Below are positions 1-10,310 of a stretch of DNA of 64,000 nt, one piece after another. A program made the translations under genes and the position numbers. The DNA is taken from the NCBI RefSeq assembly GCF_001592225.1, contig NZ_BCWN01000008.1, positions 1 through 64,000 of the forward strand. The letters are read 5' to 3'. The number at the start of each line of letters is the position of its first letter. The first letter of the stretch is position 1. Below the pieces are notes generated by a model. It made no database searches and was not told the DNA's origin. It saw only the letters and a list, made by a program, of their open reading frames with translations. The stretch comes from Castellaniella caeni NBRC 101664. Lineage in GTDB: Bacteria; Pseudomonadota; Gammaproteobacteria; Burkholderiales; Burkholderiaceae_B.

Positions 1-90
1 TCGGGTTCGGGTTCGGGTTCGGGTTCGGGTTCGGGTTCGGGTTCGGGTTCGGGTTCGGGTTCGGGTTCGGGTTCGGGTTCGGGTTCGGGC
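1..90 (+). repeat. Hexanucleotide tandem repeat (TCGGGT)n inside the rhs gene
   Basis: Fourteen perfect copies of TCGGGT run from base 1 to 84, followed by a fifteenth variant TCGGGC at 85-90. The array touches the window edge and may be longer. In the rhs frame it encodes alternating Ser-Gly, a flexible linker. A unit of six keeps the frame when copies are gained or lost, so slippage would change linker length without breaking the gene. Confidence 0.95.
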
Positions 91-2973
91 ACCGATGGTA
101 GCCGGGTGCGCCGGGATGGCCGGGGCCGACTGACGGAGATCGAGGGCCTGCGCATCCGTCGGCACCCGGATGGCGGCATCGGACAGCTGGGCCAGGCGCG
201 CGGCGGCTGGCCGGGGCTGCGGCTGGACTACGACCGCGCGGGGCGGCTGCGCACGCGCGGCAGCCAATTGACGGGCACGACTCTGGCGCGCCACGACCAC
301 GCGGGCAGGCCGCAGGCGCTGGACTACGCCAACGGCGACCGGCTGAGCATCCGCTACGACGCGCCGGGCCGACCTGTCGGGCTGCTGCATCAACGTCAGG
401 GCCAGCCGGACGTGCCCATCACCCTGCAATGGCGGGGCCGCCAGGTCAGCCGCCTGACGCACCCGGCGCAGACCGAGTACCTGTTGCATGACGCCACGGG
501 CCGCCTGCAATCCCACACGGTGCACCGGCCACACCCCGATGGCACCCTGCGCTACACGGAATCGTTCAGCTACGACGCGCACGATCGGCTGACGCGGCAC
601 CAGCTGCCCGAAGGCGGCTCGCTGCACTACCGCTGGTCGCCCGTGGGCCGTCTCACGGGTATCGTCTGGGAGACCGCAGCCGGGGCTCGCCAGACGGTCA
701 TCGACACGGTGCCCGGCCAGGCCGGCTACCGCTACGGCAACGGCTTGCACCTGCAAAGCGGCGCCGATGCGCTGGGACGCGCCGACCGGCTGGCGCTCTC
801 CGCCGGGCAGCGCATCCTGTGGGGAGAACGGCGCCAGTACGACAGCCGACACCGCGCCACCCACCAGACGCTGCTCGACCCCGAAGGCGGAGTCCTGCTG
901 CGGCGCATGGCCTACGATGCCCGGGATCGCCTGATCGGCGTACAGGAGACCCCAGCGCCGACCTTCGCCGCCACACAAGCGACCTGGCTGGCCTGGCACG
1001 ACGACGGCAGCCTGATCGCCAGGCGCTCCGAACGTGCTGATGCGAAGCCAGTCAGCACCCAGGCCCCGGATGCCGGGCGATCCGGCGCGCAGCGGCCCGA
1101 TGTCGGCCTGGCCCCGACGGACGCGGCGGAGGCCGGACTGCCCGCCATTCTCCGGGACACGGGCGGCCTGCCTGTCCGGGTGGGCGAGCGCACGCTGCGC
1201 TACAACGCCCAGCGGCGCCTGGCCGAGATACAAGAACAGGGACGGACGATCAGCCGCTACACCTACGACGCACGCGGCCAGCAAATCCGCCAATGGCATG
1301 CGGGACAGGAAATCGAGCGCTACTACCTGGACAATCGCCTGGTGGCGCGCTGGATCAGGCCGCCCGCAGCCTCACAGTCCGCGACATCACAGTCCGTGCC
1401 ATCACAGTCCACGACCTTGCCGTCCGTGCCCTCGCTCTCGCAACAGCGTCCGACGCATCCACAGCCCTCGCATTCGCACTCGCACTCGCACTCGCGCCCA
1501 GGCTTCGGCGTCAGCCAGCGTTACATCTACGCGCAGGAGGTGCCGGTGGGCCTGCTGGAAACCGACACCCAGGGCCGCACGCAGCTGTACTTCATCCACG
1601 CCGACCTGCAAGGCGTCCCCGTACTGATGACCGACCAGGCCCAGCAGGTGCGCTGGCACGCCCTCCACGACATCCTGGGCCGCGCCACGGAGATCACCCT
1701 CACCTCCCCGCAGCCGCAGCCGACAATGCAGCCGACGACGACGCAGCCGCCGCCAGAGACACGGCCACGGGGGCCGCTGTCGCTGCCGCTGCGCTGGCCG
1801 GGTCAGGACGAAGACCCGACGACCGGCTGGCACGACAACGTTTTTCGTACTTATCTGCCCGCGCGCGGCCAGTACCTGGAACCCGATCCCCTGGGGCCCG
1901 TCCCCGGCCAGCAGGCGCTGGGCTATGCGCGCCAGCAGCCCTTGCGCCACATCGACCCGCTGGGTCTGATCCTGCTGGCCTTCGACGGCACCCGCTATGG
2001 CCGCGCCAACCAGAGCAACGTCTGGAAGCTGGCTCAGCGCTACGACGATGGCCCCAGCTTCTATCACGCCGGGCCGGGCAATAACCTGTATCTCGACTGG
2101 GACGCGGTGACGGCGGCCAGCAGCGGCCAGATCGTGCGCAACCAGTGGCAGTCGCTGCTCAATGCCCTGCAACGGGCGCAGGGTTCGGCCACGCCGGTGC
2201 CCATCGACATCCTGGGGTACTCGCGCGGCGCGGCCCTGGCGCGCGACTTCGCCAATCGCATCGCGCGCCAGACGCGCAATGGCTGGTTCTCGTACGACGA
2301 CCCTCTGCGCGGCACCATCGGCCTGTGCGTCGATCTGCGTTTTCTGGGGCTGTTCGACACCGTGGCGCAATTCGGCCTGCTGGGCGCCGCCAACGCGGGC
2401 TACGACCTGTCGATTTCGGGCGCCTGGAGCTGGGTGGCGCACGCCGTCGCGCTGCACGAGTTTCGCAGCCTGTTTCCCCTGGTGTCGGCCACGCAAGGGG
2501 CGGGCGGCAACACGATCGAAGCCCCCTTCATCGGCGCCCACGCCGACATCGGCGGCGGCCTGCTGCTCGACGAGCACGGCCAACCCACGCCCGCTGGCGA
2601 CCTGTCGGACGTGGCGCTGAACTGGATGCGCTGGCAGGCGCTGGCGGCCCTGGTTCCTATGCAGGCACTGGCACCAGAAGACCTGCAGGTGAGCCGTCCC
2701 TGGCTGCACGACGAGCGCATCCCGGCCCAGCGCCTGCTGGGCGGCGACCGCGAACTGCAAGACGCCGACACGCGGGCCCTGGGGCCCCAGGGCCAGGACG
2801 CCGCGCTGGGCGCTGCCCAGCGGGCGCTGTTCGAGACCTTCATCCAGCGCACCAGCGCCTGGCAAATACAGGCGGGCACGGTGGTGGGCGCGGTGAACAT
2901 GACGGGCTACGACGCCTGGCTGGCGGCACAGCTGGGCATGCCCGGCCTTGCATCAACCCCACGATCGCCGTGA
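1..2973 (+). CDS. Rhs-repeat protein with C-terminal DUF2235/Tle1-like lipase domain, 5' partial
   Basis: Large Rhs-family polymorphic toxin whose N-terminus lies before the window. The frame is open from base 1 through a Ser-Gly repeat, so the GTG at 106 is not a credible start. RHS/YD repeats of the type YDAxGR run to about base 1950 and end at the core-boundary motif DPLGL (1954-1968). The following C-terminal domain begins LAFDGTR and carries GYSRG (2215-2229, nucleophile Ser), GLFDTV (Asp) and GAHADIGG (His). These match the Ser-Asp-His triad of DUF2235/Tle1 alpha/beta hydrolases, which are type VI phospholipase effectors in known cases. A low-complexity stretch rich in Ser-Gln and Ser-His (about 1372-1500) interrupts the repeats. 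No immunity gene follows: argS starts 77 bp downstream. The membrane-lipid target is inferred from the family. Confidence 0.88.
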   Translation, partial: SGSGSGSGSGSGSGSGSGSGSGSGSGSGSGTDGSRVRRDGRGRLTEIEGLRIRRHPDGGIGQLGQARGGWPGLRLDYDRAGRLRTRGSQLTGTTLARHDHAGRPQALDYANGDRLSIRYDAPGRPVGLLHQRQGQPDVPITLQWRGRQVSRLTHPAQTEYLLHDATGRLQSHTVHRPHPDGTLRYTESFSYDAHDRLTRHQLPEGGSLHYRWSPVGRLTGIVWETAAGARQTVIDTVPGQAGYRYGNGLHLQSGADALGRADRLALSAGQRILWGERRQYDSRHRATHQTLLDPEGGVLLRRMAYDARDRLIGVQETPAPTFAATQATWLAWHDDGSLIARRSERADAKPVSTQAPDAGRSGAQRPDVGLAPTDAAEAGLPAILRDTGGLPVRVGERTLRYNAQRRLAEIQEQGRTISRYTYDARGQQIRQWHAGQEIERYYLDNRLVARWIRPPAASQSATSQSVPSQSTTLPSVPSLSQQRPTHPQPSHSHSHSHSRPGFGVSQRYIYAQEVPVGLLETDTQGRTQLYFIHADLQGVPVLMTDQAQQVRWHALHDILGRATEITLTSPQPQPTMQPTTTQPPPETRPRGPLSLPLRWPGQDEDPTTGWHDNVFRTYLPARGQYLEPDPLGPVPGQQALGYARQQPLRHIDPLGLILLAFDGTRYGRANQSNVWKLAQRYDDGPSFYHAGPGNNLYLDWDAVTAASSGQIVRNQWQSLLNALQRAQGSATPVPIDILGYSRGAALARDFANRIARQTRNGWFSYDDPLRGTIGLCVDLRFLGLFDTVAQFGLLGAANAGYDLSISGAWSWVAHAVALHEFRSLFPLVSATQGAGGNTIEAPFIGAHADIGGGLLLDEHGQPTPAGDLSDVALNWMRWQALAALVPMQALAPEDLQVSRPWLHDERIPAQRLLGGDRELQDADTRALGPQGQDAALGAAQRALFETFIQRTSAWQIQAGTVVGAVNMTGYDAWLAAQLGMPGLASTPRSP

Positions 2974-3050
2974 AATCGGGCTATCATTTCGGGATGTCTC
3001 ATACCGGCCCGCCGATTCTTCCGCAGGGGGCCGTCACCCATCATTCAGTC

Positions 3051-4733
3051 ATGCTACCAGAGCAACACACCCAGCTCATTACCCTTTTGCGCTCCGTCCT
3101 GGACACCCTGCTGCCGGGCAACACCCTGGACATCACGCTCGAACGCCCCAAAGTGGCCGCGCACGGCGACGTGGCCTGCAACATCGCCATGCAGGCCGCC
3201 CGCAGCGCCCGGCGCAACCCGCGCGAGCTGGCCCAGGCCATCGTCGAGGGCGTGCTGGCGCACCCGGATGCCGCCGCGCTCATCGCCAGCGCCGAAGTGG
3301 CCGGCCCCGGCTTCATCAATTTCCGCCTCTCGGCGGCGGCCCACCAGGCCGTGCTCGAGACCATCGCACGCCAGGGCGAACACTACGGCCACCGGCCCGC
3401 CAACGACGAACGCATTCTGGTCGAGTTCGTCTCGGCCAACCCCACGGGGCCGCTGCACGTGGGCCACGCCCGCCAGGCGGCGCTGGGCGACTCCATCTGC
3501 CGCCTGTTCGCCACGCAGGGCGCGCAGGTCACGCGCGAGTTCTACTACAACGACGCGGGCAACCAGATCAACAACCTGGCCATCAGCGTGCAGGCGCGCG
3601 CCCGGGGCATCGAACCCGACAGCGCCGATTTTCCCGCCGACGGCTACAAGGGCGACTACATCGTCGATATCGCCCGCGACTATCTGGCGCGCGCCACGGT
3701 GCAGGCCAGCGACGGCGAACCCATCCAGGCCAGCGGCGAGATCGACGATCTCGATGCCATCCGCCGCTTTGCCGTGGCCTACCTGCGCCGCGAGCAAGAC
3801 CTCGACCTGCAAGCCTTCAACCTGCGCTTCGACAACTACTATCTCGAAAGCTCGCTCTACACCAGCGGGCGGGTCGAGCGCACGGTGCAGGCGCTCATCG
3901 ATGCCGGGCACACCTATGAGCAGGACGGCGCCCTGTGGCTGCGCACCACCGAACTCGGCACGGGCGACGACAAAGACCGCGTGATGCGCAAGTCCGAAGG
4001 CGGCTACACCTACTTCGTGCCCGACGTGGCCTACCACGTCGCCAAGTGGGAACGCGGCTTTCATCACGCCATCAACATCCAGGGCACCGACCACCACGGC
4101 ACGATCGCCCGGGTGCGCGCCGGCCTGCAAGGGCTGGGGCTGGGCATCCCCGCCGACTACCCGGCCTACGTGCTGCACAAGATGGTGCGCGTGATGCGCG
4201 ACGGCGCCGAGGTCAAGATTTCCAAGCGCGCGGGCAGCTACGTCACGCTGCGCGACCTCATCGACTGGGTGGGGCGCGACGCGGTGCGCTTTTTCCTGGC
4301 CCAGCGCCGCGCCGATTCCGAATTCACCTTCGACATCGACCTCGCCCTGTCGCACAGCGAGGAAAACCCGGTGTACTACATCCAGTACGCCCACGCGCGC
4401 ATCCACTCGCTGCTGCGCCAGCACGAAGGCACCGCCGCCACGCAGGCCGCCGACCCGGCGCTGCTCACGGCACCCAGCGAAATCACCCTGATGCAGCGCC
4501 TGGCCGAATACCCCAACGTGCTCACGCAGGCGGCCCGCGAACTCGCGCCGCACCAGCTGGCCTTCTGGCTGCGCGACTGCGCCGCCGACTTCCACGCCTG
4601 GTACAACGCCGAGCGCATCCTGGTGGACGACGCCGCGCTGATGGCGGCCCGCCTGCGCCTGGCCCGGGCCACGGCCCAGGTCATCGCCAACGGCCTGGGG
4701 CTGCTGGGCGTGCGCGCACCCGAGAAAATGTAA
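3051..4733 (+). CDS. argS: Arginyl-tRNA synthetase
   Basis: Charges tRNA-Arg with arginine in the cytoplasm; class Ia synthetase of 560 residues, the usual length for this group. The N-terminal Add-1 domain is followed by the HIGH-type motif HVGH (about residues 135-138) within [14 protein letters not shown]. The KMSKS-type motif is present as KISKR (about 389-393), and the C-terminus is a DALR anticodon-binding domain. ATG 3051 is chosen because MLPEQHTQL matches the usual N-terminus of beta-proteobacterial ArgS. An in-frame ATG at 2994 would add 19 residues without homology support. The SPOR-domain gene follows after 3 bp, so the two are probably cotranscribed. Confidence 0.97.
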   Translation: MLPEQHTQLITLLRSVLDTLLPGNTLDITLERPKVAAHGDVACNIAMQAARSARRNPRELAQAIVEGVLAHPDAAALIASAEVAGPGFINFRLSAAAHQAVLETIARQGEHYGHRPANDERILVEFVSANPTGPLHVGHARQAALGDSICRLFATQGAQVTREFYYNDAGNQINNLAISVQARARGIEPDSADFPADGYKGDYIVDIARDYLARATVQASDGEPIQASGEIDDLDAIRRFAVAYLRREQDLDLQAFNLRFDNYYLESSLYTSGRVERTVQALIDAGHTYEQDGALWLRTTELGTGDDKDRVMRKSEGGYTYFVPDVAYHVAKWERGFHHAINIQGTDHHGTIARVRAGLQGLGLGIPADYPAYVLHKMVRVMRDGAEVKISKRAGSYVTLRDLIDWVGRDAVRFFLAQRRADSEFTFDIDLALSHSEENPVYYIQYAHARIHSLLRQHEGTAATQAADPALLTAPSEITLMQRLAEYPNVLTQAARELAPHQLAFWLRDCAADFHAWYNAERILVDDAALMAARLRLARATAQVIANGLGLLGVRAPEKM

Positions 4734-4736
4734 GAC

Positions 4737-5450
4737 ATGGCCACACGCAAGAAAAAGTCGTCCGGGGGCACCTGGTTTGGTCTGGCACTGGGCATGGTGC
4801 TGGGGGTGGCGGCCGCCGTGGCCGTGGCGCTTTTCGTCACCAAGGCGCCCATGCCCTTCAAGGACAAAGCCACCCGCACGCCGCCCGCCACCCTGCTGCC
4901 CGACCTGAAAAACGCACCCGACCCCAATATCGCGCTCTACGGCAAGGACGGCCCAGCGGGCACGCGCAACTTTGCGCAAGGGGGCAGCGCCAGCAATCCG
5001 CCCGCCCCGGCGCCCGAACCGGGGGCGGCCCCGGGCTCCGACTCGATCGGCCAGCTGATTGCCGGCTTGCAGCCCCCCGCGCCCCCGCCGCCGCTGGCGC
5101 CACTAAGCAAGGCGCCCAGCGTGGCTGCGCCCACGCCGACCAAGCCCGCGACGGCGGCTGGCAACACCAGGCCAACGACAGCCACGCCGACACCCGGCAG
5201 CAAGGCGGCGGCCAGCGCCAAGGCTACGTATTACCTGCAGACGGGGGCCTTCCGTTCCAAGGCCGAGGCGCAGACGATGCTCGCGCGCGTGGTGCTGCTG
5301 GGCCTGCCGGTGCGCATCGAAGCGGGTGAATCCAATGGCGGCCCGATCAACCGGGTGCGCGTGGGCCCCTTCAAGGGGCTGGATGAAATGAACCGCGCCC
5401 GTACGAAACTGGGCGACGAAAAGATCGACTCATCCATCGTGCGGCCCTGA
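4737..5450 (+). CDS. SPOR-domain membrane protein (FtsN-like)
   Basis: Predicted single-pass inner-membrane protein of 237 residues. It has a short basic cytoplasmic start (ATRKKKSSGG), one transmembrane helix (about residues 12-35) and a long Pro/Ala/Thr-rich periplasmic linker. A C-terminal SPOR domain (about 162-235, YYLQTGAFRSKAEAQ onward) would bind denuded septal glycan. This layout is that of FtsN and related divisome proteins, and the position directly after argS is common in beta-proteobacteria. Whether it is the essential FtsN or another SPOR protein cannot be decided from sequence alone. Confidence 0.88.
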   Translation: MATRKKKSSGGTWFGLALGMVLGVAAAVAVALFVTKAPMPFKDKATRTPPATLLPDLKNAPDPNIALYGKDGPAGTRNFAQGGSASNPPAPAPEPGAAPGSDSIGQLIAGLQPPAPPPPLAPLSKAPSVAAPTPTKPATAAGNTRPTTATPTPGSKAAASAKATYYLQTGAFRSKAEAQTMLARVVLLGLPVRIEAGESNGGPINRVRVGPFKGLDEMNRARTKLGDEKIDSSIVRP

Positions 5451-5513
5451 AGCGATAGCGCAGGCCAGGCCCAATCTGGTTATAGTGTTTCGTGCACTTT
5501 TTGGAGCTTGATC

Positions 5514-6143
5514 ATGATTGCTTTGATTTCCCGTTTCGCCTCGGGCCTGCTGCTGGGCCTGGCCGCGCTGGCCATGGCGCCCGCCCAGGCGGCTTCGTAC
5601 ACGACGCTCGACCCGGCGCAGCCCTCGGACACACCGGGCAAGGTCGAAGTGCTTGAATTCTTCTCTTACTCCTGCCCGCACTGCGCCAAGATCGAGCCGC
5701 TGGTCGAGAAATGGCTGAAGACGATTCCGTCCACGGTGGTGTTCAAGGGCGTGCCGGTGGCGTTCAACGCCAGCATGCGTGACCAGCAGAAGCTGTACTA
5801 CACGCTTGAAGCGCTGGGCCGCCTCGACCTGCATGGGGCGGTGTTCAAGGCCATCCACGAAGAAGGCAAAGACCTGTTCAAGGCGGACGCCATCGCCGAC
5901 TGGGTGGCGACGCAGGGGGTAGACCGCAAGGCCTTCATGGACGCATTCAATTCGTTTGGCGTGCAGACGAAGGTGGCGCGTGCCGACGAACTGACGCAAG
6001 CCTACAAGATCGACGGCACGCCGTCGTTTGCGGTCGGCGGCAAGTTCGTGACCTCACCGGCGCAGACGGGCACCTACCAAGGCGCCATCGACGAAACCGA
6101 CACGCTGGTGAAGCAAATCTTGTCACAAGGGATCGCGCAGTAA
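5514..6143 (+). CDS. dsbA: Thiol:disulfide interchange protein DsbA
   Basis: Periplasmic oxidase that introduces disulfides into exported proteins. The N-terminal signal peptide ends near AQAAS. The thioredoxin fold carries the active site CPHC at about residues 54-57 ([12 protein letters not shown]) and the cis-Pro loop DGTPSF. The length of 209 residues is typical. ATG 5514 is preferred over the in-frame TTG 5508 because a GGAG at 5503-5506 is correctly spaced only from the ATG. A TATAGT hexamer at 5481 could be the -10 of its own promoter. The gene converges on metC. Confidence 0.93.
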   Translation: MIALISRFASGLLLGLAALAMAPAQAASYTTLDPAQPSDTPGKVEVLEFFSYSCPHCAKIEPLVEKWLKTIPSTVVFKGVPVAFNASMRDQQKLYYTLEALGRLDLHGAVFKAIHEEGKDLFKADAIADWVATQGVDRKAFMDAFNSFGVQTKVARADELTQAYKIDGTPSFAVGGKFVTSPAQTGTYQGAIDETDTLVKQILSQGIAQ

Positions 6144-6145
6144 GC

Positions 6146-6165
6146 GCCTGGGCCTGCGCCCAGGC
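6146..6165. terminator. Hairpin between convergent dsbA and metC
   Basis: Perfect 8-bp stem GCCTGGGC / GCCCAGGC with a CTGC loop, filling most of the 30-bp gap between the two convergent stops. There is no clear T-tract on either strand, so terminator function is inferred from position. Confidence 0.5.
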
Positions 6166-6173
6166 CCACGCAC

Positions 6174-7391
6174 TCAGGCGGCAAACGCCTGCCGCAGGTC
6201 GGCGATCAGATCCGCCGGGTCTTCCAGCCCGATATGCAGGCGCAACACCGTGCCGGTTTTCATGCGCTCGTCGGCCACCCGCGCCCAGTAGCTGTGCGAC
6301 GCCAGGGCGGATGGCTCGACCTGCGTGACCAGGCTTTCGTAGCCGCCCCACGAATAACCAATACCGAACAGGCGCAGGCTGTCGATCACCTGGCGCACCT
6401 GCGGCTCGGTGAAATCCACCGCCACCGACAGCAGGCCGTTGGAGCCCGTGGCATCGCGCTGCCACAGCGCGTGGCCGTGATCGCCCGGCCAGGCGGGGAA
6501 AAACAGGTGCGACACCTGCGGCTGGCGCGCCAGCCACTGACACACCACCATCGCGTGCTCGGCGCAGGTGCGCATGCGCAGGCCCAGGGTGCGGGCGCCG
6601 CGAATGGCCAACCAGGCGTCGTCGGCGCTGACCGTGCTGCCCAGCGCGTAGTGGGTTTCGTGCAGCTTGTGCACCAGGGCGGCGTCTTGGGTGATGGCCG
6701 CGCCCAGCATCAGGTCGGAGTGACCACCGATGTACTTGGTGCCCGCCACCACGGAAATGTCGGCCCCCAGCGCCAGGGGCTGGTAGATGTAGCCCGAGCC
6801 CCAGGTGTTGTCGACGATGACCGTCAGGTTGTGCTGATGCGCCCACTGCGACAGCGCGGGCAGATCGAGCATTTCGAGCAGCAGTGAACCCGGGGATTCG
6901 AGATACAGCACGCGGGTTTCGGGGCGCAGGGCGGCTTGCAGGCGGTCGAGCGAAGGCGCCACGAAATCCATGCTGATGCCCATGCGCGAGAGGATCGTCT
7001 GGTGCAGATAGCGCACCGGGCCGTAGACGCAATCGACCACCAGCGCGTGTTCGCCCTGGCTCAGGCAGGCCATGAGGGCCATGCTGATGGCGGCCATGCC
7101 CGACGGCGCGAGAAACGCGCGCTGGCCGCCTTCGAGCTGACACAGCAGGTCTTCGAGCGCCGCGTGGGTCTGCAGGCCCACCCGGCCATAGGTGGGCGCG
7201 CGCTCGCCGCGCTGCTTGGCGGCCTGCGTGCGATCGAGCACATCCATCGAGGCGAAGCGCACCGTGCTGGTGCGCATCGAAGGCAGGGCCACCGGCCCGG
7301 CGCCGGTAATGGGATCGAGCGGCGCCTGGCCGATGTGCTGCAGCCGGGTGTCGATGCGGTCGGTGGCGTGTTCGGAAGAAGAAGAGGTCAT
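6174..7391 (-). CDS. metC: Cystathionine beta-lyase (PLP-dependent Cys/Met metabolism enzyme)
   Basis: Predicted to cleave cystathionine to homocysteine, pyruvate and ammonia in methionine synthesis. It is a 405-residue Cys/Met-metabolism PLP enzyme. The Schiff-base lysine is about Lys219 in AGTKYIGGHSD, and the cofactor Asp lies in VIVDNTWGSGY. The substrate-binding YGR element is in APTYGRVG and the C-terminal SWGGYESL is typical of MetC. The gene lies 12 bp downstream of the MBL-fold hydrolase on the same strand. Other members of the fold (gamma-synthase, gamma-lyase) cannot be wholly excluded. Confidence 0.85.
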   Translation of the reverse strand: MTSSSSEHATDRIDTRLQHIGQAPLDPITGAGPVALPSMRTSTVRFASMDVLDRTQAAKQRGERAPTYGRVGLQTHAALEDLLCQLEGGQRAFLAPSGMAAISMALMACLSQGEHALVVDCVYGPVRYLHQTILSRMGISMDFVAPSLDRLQAALRPETRVLYLESPGSLLLEMLDLPALSQWAHQHNLTVIVDNTWGSGYIYQPLALGADISVVAGTKYIGGHSDLMLGAAITQDAALVHKLHETHYALGSTVSADDAWLAIRGARTLGLRMRTCAEHAMVVCQWLARQPQVSHLFFPAWPGDHGHALWQRDATGSNGLLSVAVDFTEPQVRQVIDSLRLFGIGYSWGGYESLVTQVEPSALASHSYWARVADERMKTGTVLRLHIGLEDPADLIADLRQAFAA

Positions 7392-7403
7392 GGCGATTGT
7401 GGT

Positions 7404-8480
7404 TCAGGATTGCTGGAAGCGGTACACCCCGTCGGCATCCACCGAACGGGTCAGGGCCCCCTGGAAGTATAGGGCGTGCAAATGGGCGATGGCTTCGCCC
7501 ATGGCAAAGCCCAGCTGGTGCATGTCGAGCTTGCGATGAAACAGCACGGGCAGCAGGTCGAAGGCGCTGCGCGGCTGCACACAGGCGGCTTGAACCTCGG
7601 CCAGGCGTTGGGCGTGATGCGCCTGCTGCTGGGCAATGCGCTGGTGCAGCCCCTTGAAGGGTCGGCCATGCGACGGCAGCACCAGAGCGTCCTCGGGGAG
7701 CACGTCGTAGGCGGTGAGCGAATCGAGATACAGCGGCAGCGGATTGGCCTCGGGTTCGAGGTCGAACACGCTGACGTTGGTGGAAATGCGCGGCAGCACC
7801 ATATCGCCGGAAATCAGCACGTCGAGCGTGGGACACCACAGCGAGACGTGCTCGGGCGCGTGGCCATAGCCCACGATGACGTGCCAGGCGCGGCCGCCGA
7901 TCTGCACTTCCTGGCGATCCAGCAGGCGATGGAAGCGCGGCGGCACGTCGGGCACCAGGCGGGCGTAGTAGTCGTGGCGCTTGCTGATGAGCGCCTGAGC
8001 TTCGGGATCGACCAGGCCATGGCGGGCAAAATGGCGCGCCGCCGCGGCGCCCGCCGGGCCGCTGCCCTCGACGGCGGTATCGGCCACCGAGGCCCCGGCC
8101 CACAGCCGCGCCAGGGCAAAGTCGGCCATGGACATCCACAGCGGCGCCTGCCAGCGGGCGCACAGCCAGTGCGCCAGGCCGACGTGATCAGGGTGCATGT
8201 GGGTAACGATGACGCGCAGCACGGGCAGCCCGTCGAGCGCCTGCTCGAAGGCGGTTTCCCAGCACGCGCGCACCTCGGCGCGGTCGATGCCGCAATCGAC
8301 GACTGTCCAGCCGTCGCGGCCGTCGATGTGGTCGCGCAGCAGCCATAGATTGATGTGATCGAGGGCAAAGGGCAGCGGCATGCGCAGCCAGCGCACGCCG
8401 TCGGCCAGCACTTGTGCCTGGCCCGGTTCGGGCAGCGTCGTGCCCCAGGGGTAGTCCAGTTCTTGTTCTTGCGGATTCAT
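7404..8480 (-). CDS. Metallo-beta-lactamase-fold hydrolase
   Basis: Zinc-dependent MBL-fold enzyme of 358 residues. The metal-binding motif is THMHPDHVG, with His94, His96, Asp98 and His99. Further ligands are expected at GYGHAPEHVSLW and in the C-terminal LPSHGRPFKG. A C-terminal winged-helix-like tail follows, as in LACTB2-type or glyoxalase-II-like family members. It starts 108 bp from liuR in the opposite direction and shares that promoter region. A link to acyl-CoA/leucine catabolism, for instance as a thioesterase-like hydrolase, is plausible but inferred. The substrate is unknown. Confidence 0.85.
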   Translation of the reverse strand: MNPQEQELDYPWGTTLPEPGQAQVLADGVRWLRMPLPFALDHINLWLLRDHIDGRDGWTVVDCGIDRAEVRACWETAFEQALDGLPVLRVIVTHMHPDHVGLAHWLCARWQAPLWMSMADFALARLWAGASVADTAVEGSGPAGAAAARHFARHGLVDPEAQALISKRHDYYARLVPDVPPRFHRLLDRQEVQIGGRAWHVIVGYGHAPEHVSLWCPTLDVLISGDMVLPRISTNVSVFDLEPEANPLPLYLDSLTAYDVLPEDALVLPSHGRPFKGLHQRIAQQQAHHAQRLAEVQAACVQPRSAFDLLPVLFHRKLDMHQLGFAMGEAIAHLHALYFQGALTRSVDADGVYRFQQS

Positions 8481-8526
8481 GCCACGTCTCCTTTATTCGT
8501 ATTCCATATTATGTCAGAGTCTCATC

Positions 8527-8542
8527 TTTACGTTGACGTAAA
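8527..8542. promoter_or_regulatory. Palindromic LiuR-type operator
   Basis: TTTACGTTGACGTAAA is a perfect inverted repeat of two 7-bp arms (TTTACGT / ACGTAAA) around TG. It lies in the divergent gap between the MBL-fold gene and liuR. The TTTACGT/ACGTAAA half-sites agree with the operator type known for LiuR MerR-family regulators. LiuR probably controls both directions from here. Confidence 0.65.
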
Positions 8543-8588
8543 CTGCATGCATAATGAACGCTCACTTTGACTGCGAGGCGCACGCCAC

Positions 8589-9101
8589 ATGAGCCAAGCC
8601 ACCTGGACGATCTCCGAACTGGCCCGAGAGTTCGACGTCACCCCGCGCACCATCCGTTTCTACGAAGACCAGGGCATCGTCAGCCCGACGCGCCAGGGGC
8701 GCAACCGCGTCTATGCCAGCCGCGACCGCACCCGCCTGAAGCTCGCCTTGCGCGGGCGGCGCCTGGGCCTGCAGCTGGCCGAAATCGTCACGCTCATCAA
8801 CCTGTACGACCGCAGCCACGCCAGCACCACGGCCCAGCTGCAGCACTACGCCCAGGTGCTCGACGCCCACCGCCAGAAGCTTGAACAACAGCGCCTCGAC
8901 ATCGACGAAACCCTGAAAGAACTGCGCCGCCAGCAGGCCGATTGCGCGGCGCTGCTGCGCACGCGCCAGGACGCAGCGGCCAACGGGCCGCACGCGGCCA
9001 CCGCCGCCCAGACACCCCCGACACAAGACCCGGCAACGGCCCAAACGGCCAGCCGCCGCGGCGCGTCCCGCGCCGCGAATCTCGAACTCACCCACCGATA
9101 A
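8589..9101 (+). CDS. liuR: MerR-family regulator of leucine/isovalerate catabolism (LiuR)
   Basis: DNA-binding regulator of 170 residues. It has an N-terminal MerR winged helix ([22 protein letters not shown], about 6-75), a coiled-coil dimerisation helix (about 78-125) and a low-complexity Ala/Thr-rich tail. The metal-binding cysteines of classical MerR proteins are absent, as expected for LiuR. It is the first gene before ivd, aceK, thiolase and mccB/mccA and sits directly after a palindromic operator, which supports an autoregulating LiuR. Confidence 0.85.
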   Translation: MSQATWTISELAREFDVTPRTIRFYEDQGIVSPTRQGRNRVYASRDRTRLKLALRGRRLGLQLAEIVTLINLYDRSHASTTAQLQHYAQVLDAHRQKLEQQRLDIDETLKELRRQQADCAALLRTRQDAAANGPHAATAAQTPPTQDPATAQTASRRGASRAANLELTHR

Positions 9102-9127
9102 CGCCGACGCCCGACAGGAGACACACC

Positions 9128-10306
9128 ATGGATCTACCCGGCCTGAACTTTGAACTAGGCTCCGACCTCGACATGCTGCGCGACGCCGTGCGCGACTTCG
9201 CGCAGGCCGAGATCGCGCCGCGCGCCGCCGCCGCCGACCGCGACGACCAGTTCCCCATGGATCTCTGGCGCAAATTCGGCGAACTGGGCCTGCTGGGCGT
9301 GACGGTGGGCGAAGCCTACGGGGGTGCCAACCTGGGCTATCTGGCGCACATGATCGCCATGGAAGAAATCTCGCGCGCCAGCGCCTCGATCGCGCTGTCC
9401 TACGGCGCGCACTCCAACCTGTGCGTCAACCAGATCCACCGCAACGGCACCGAGGCGCAAAAGCGCAAATACCTGCCCGGGCTGATTTCCGGCGAACAGA
9501 TCGGCGCCCTGGCCATGAGCGAACCCGGCGCGGGTTCGGACGTCGTCAGCATGCGCCTGCGCGCCGAGAAGCGCGGCGACCACTACGTGCTCAACGGCAC
9601 CAAGATGTGGATCACCAACGGCCCGGACGCCGACACCCTGGTGGTCTACGCCAAGACCGATCCCGACGCCCGCCAGCGCGGCATCACGGCCTTCATCGTC
9701 GAAAAGGGCTTCGCCGGCTTCTCAGTGGCGCAAAAGCTCGACAAGCTGGGCATGCGCGGCTCGCACACGGGCGAACTGGTGTTCCAGGACTGCGCCGTGC
9801 CCGCCGAGAACATCCTGGGCGAGCTCAATGGCGGGGTCAAGGTGCTCATGAGCGGGCTCGACTACGAGCGCGCCGTGCTGGCCGCCGGCCCCCTGGGCAT
9901 CATGCAGGCCGTCATGGATGTGGTCGTGCCCTACGTGCACGAGCGCAAGCAGTTCGGCCAGGCCATCGGCGAATTCCAGCTCATCCAGGGCAAGCTGGCC
10001 GACCTCTACACCACCCTGCAGGCCTGCCGCGCCTTCTGCTACACCGTGGGCAAGAACCTCGACCGCCTGGGCACGCAGCACGTGCGCCAGGTGCGCAAGG
10101 ATTGCGCGGGCGTCATCCTGTACTGCGCCGAGAAAGCCACCTGGATGGCGGGCGAGGGCATCCAGATCCTGGGGGGCAACGGCTACATCAACGACAACCC
10201 CACCGGGCGCCTGTGGCGCGACGCCAAGCTCTATGAAATCGGCGCGGGCACCAGCGAAATCCGGCGCATGCTGATCGGCCGCGAGCTGTTCAACGAAACG
10301 GCCTGA
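9128..10306 (+). CDS. ivd: Isovaleryl-CoA dehydrogenase
   Basis: FAD-dependent oxidation of isovaleryl-CoA to 3-methylcrotonyl-CoA in leucine breakdown; 392 residues. The acyl-CoA dehydrogenase signature [11 protein letters not shown] is present. The catalytic base is placed as in isovaleryl-CoA dehydrogenase, at Glu247 in [13 protein letters not shown]. The position used by medium-chain enzymes is Gly ([11 protein letters not shown]), a diagnostic swap. AGGAG at 9116-9120 lies 7 nt before ATG 9128 and fixes the start. It is the second gene of the liu operon, and aceK follows after 4 bp. Confidence 0.94.
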   Translation: MDLPGLNFELGSDLDMLRDAVRDFAQAEIAPRAAAADRDDQFPMDLWRKFGELGLLGVTVGEAYGGANLGYLAHMIAMEEISRASASIALSYGAHSNLCVNQIHRNGTEAQKRKYLPGLISGEQIGALAMSEPGAGSDVVSMRLRAEKRGDHYVLNGTKMWITNGPDADTLVVYAKTDPDARQRGITAFIVEKGFAGFSVAQKLDKLGMRGSHTGELVFQDCAVPAENILGELNGGVKVLMSGLDYERAVLAAGPLGIMQAVMDVVVPYVHERKQFGQAIGEFQLIQGKLADLYTTLQACRAFCYTVGKNLDRLGTQHVRQVRKDCAGVILYCAEKATWMAGEGIQILGGNGYINDNPTGRLWRDAKLYEIGAGTSEIRRMLIGRELFNETA

Positions 10307-10310
10307 CGCC

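Noticed and set aside
1-90. CRISPR-like or telomere-like array
   Set aside because: The hexamers are contiguous with no spacers and lie in frame within an Rhs coding sequence.
3054-4979. A 641-codon minus-strand frame opposite argS
   Set aside because: Antisense shadow of argS with biased composition and no recognisable motif.
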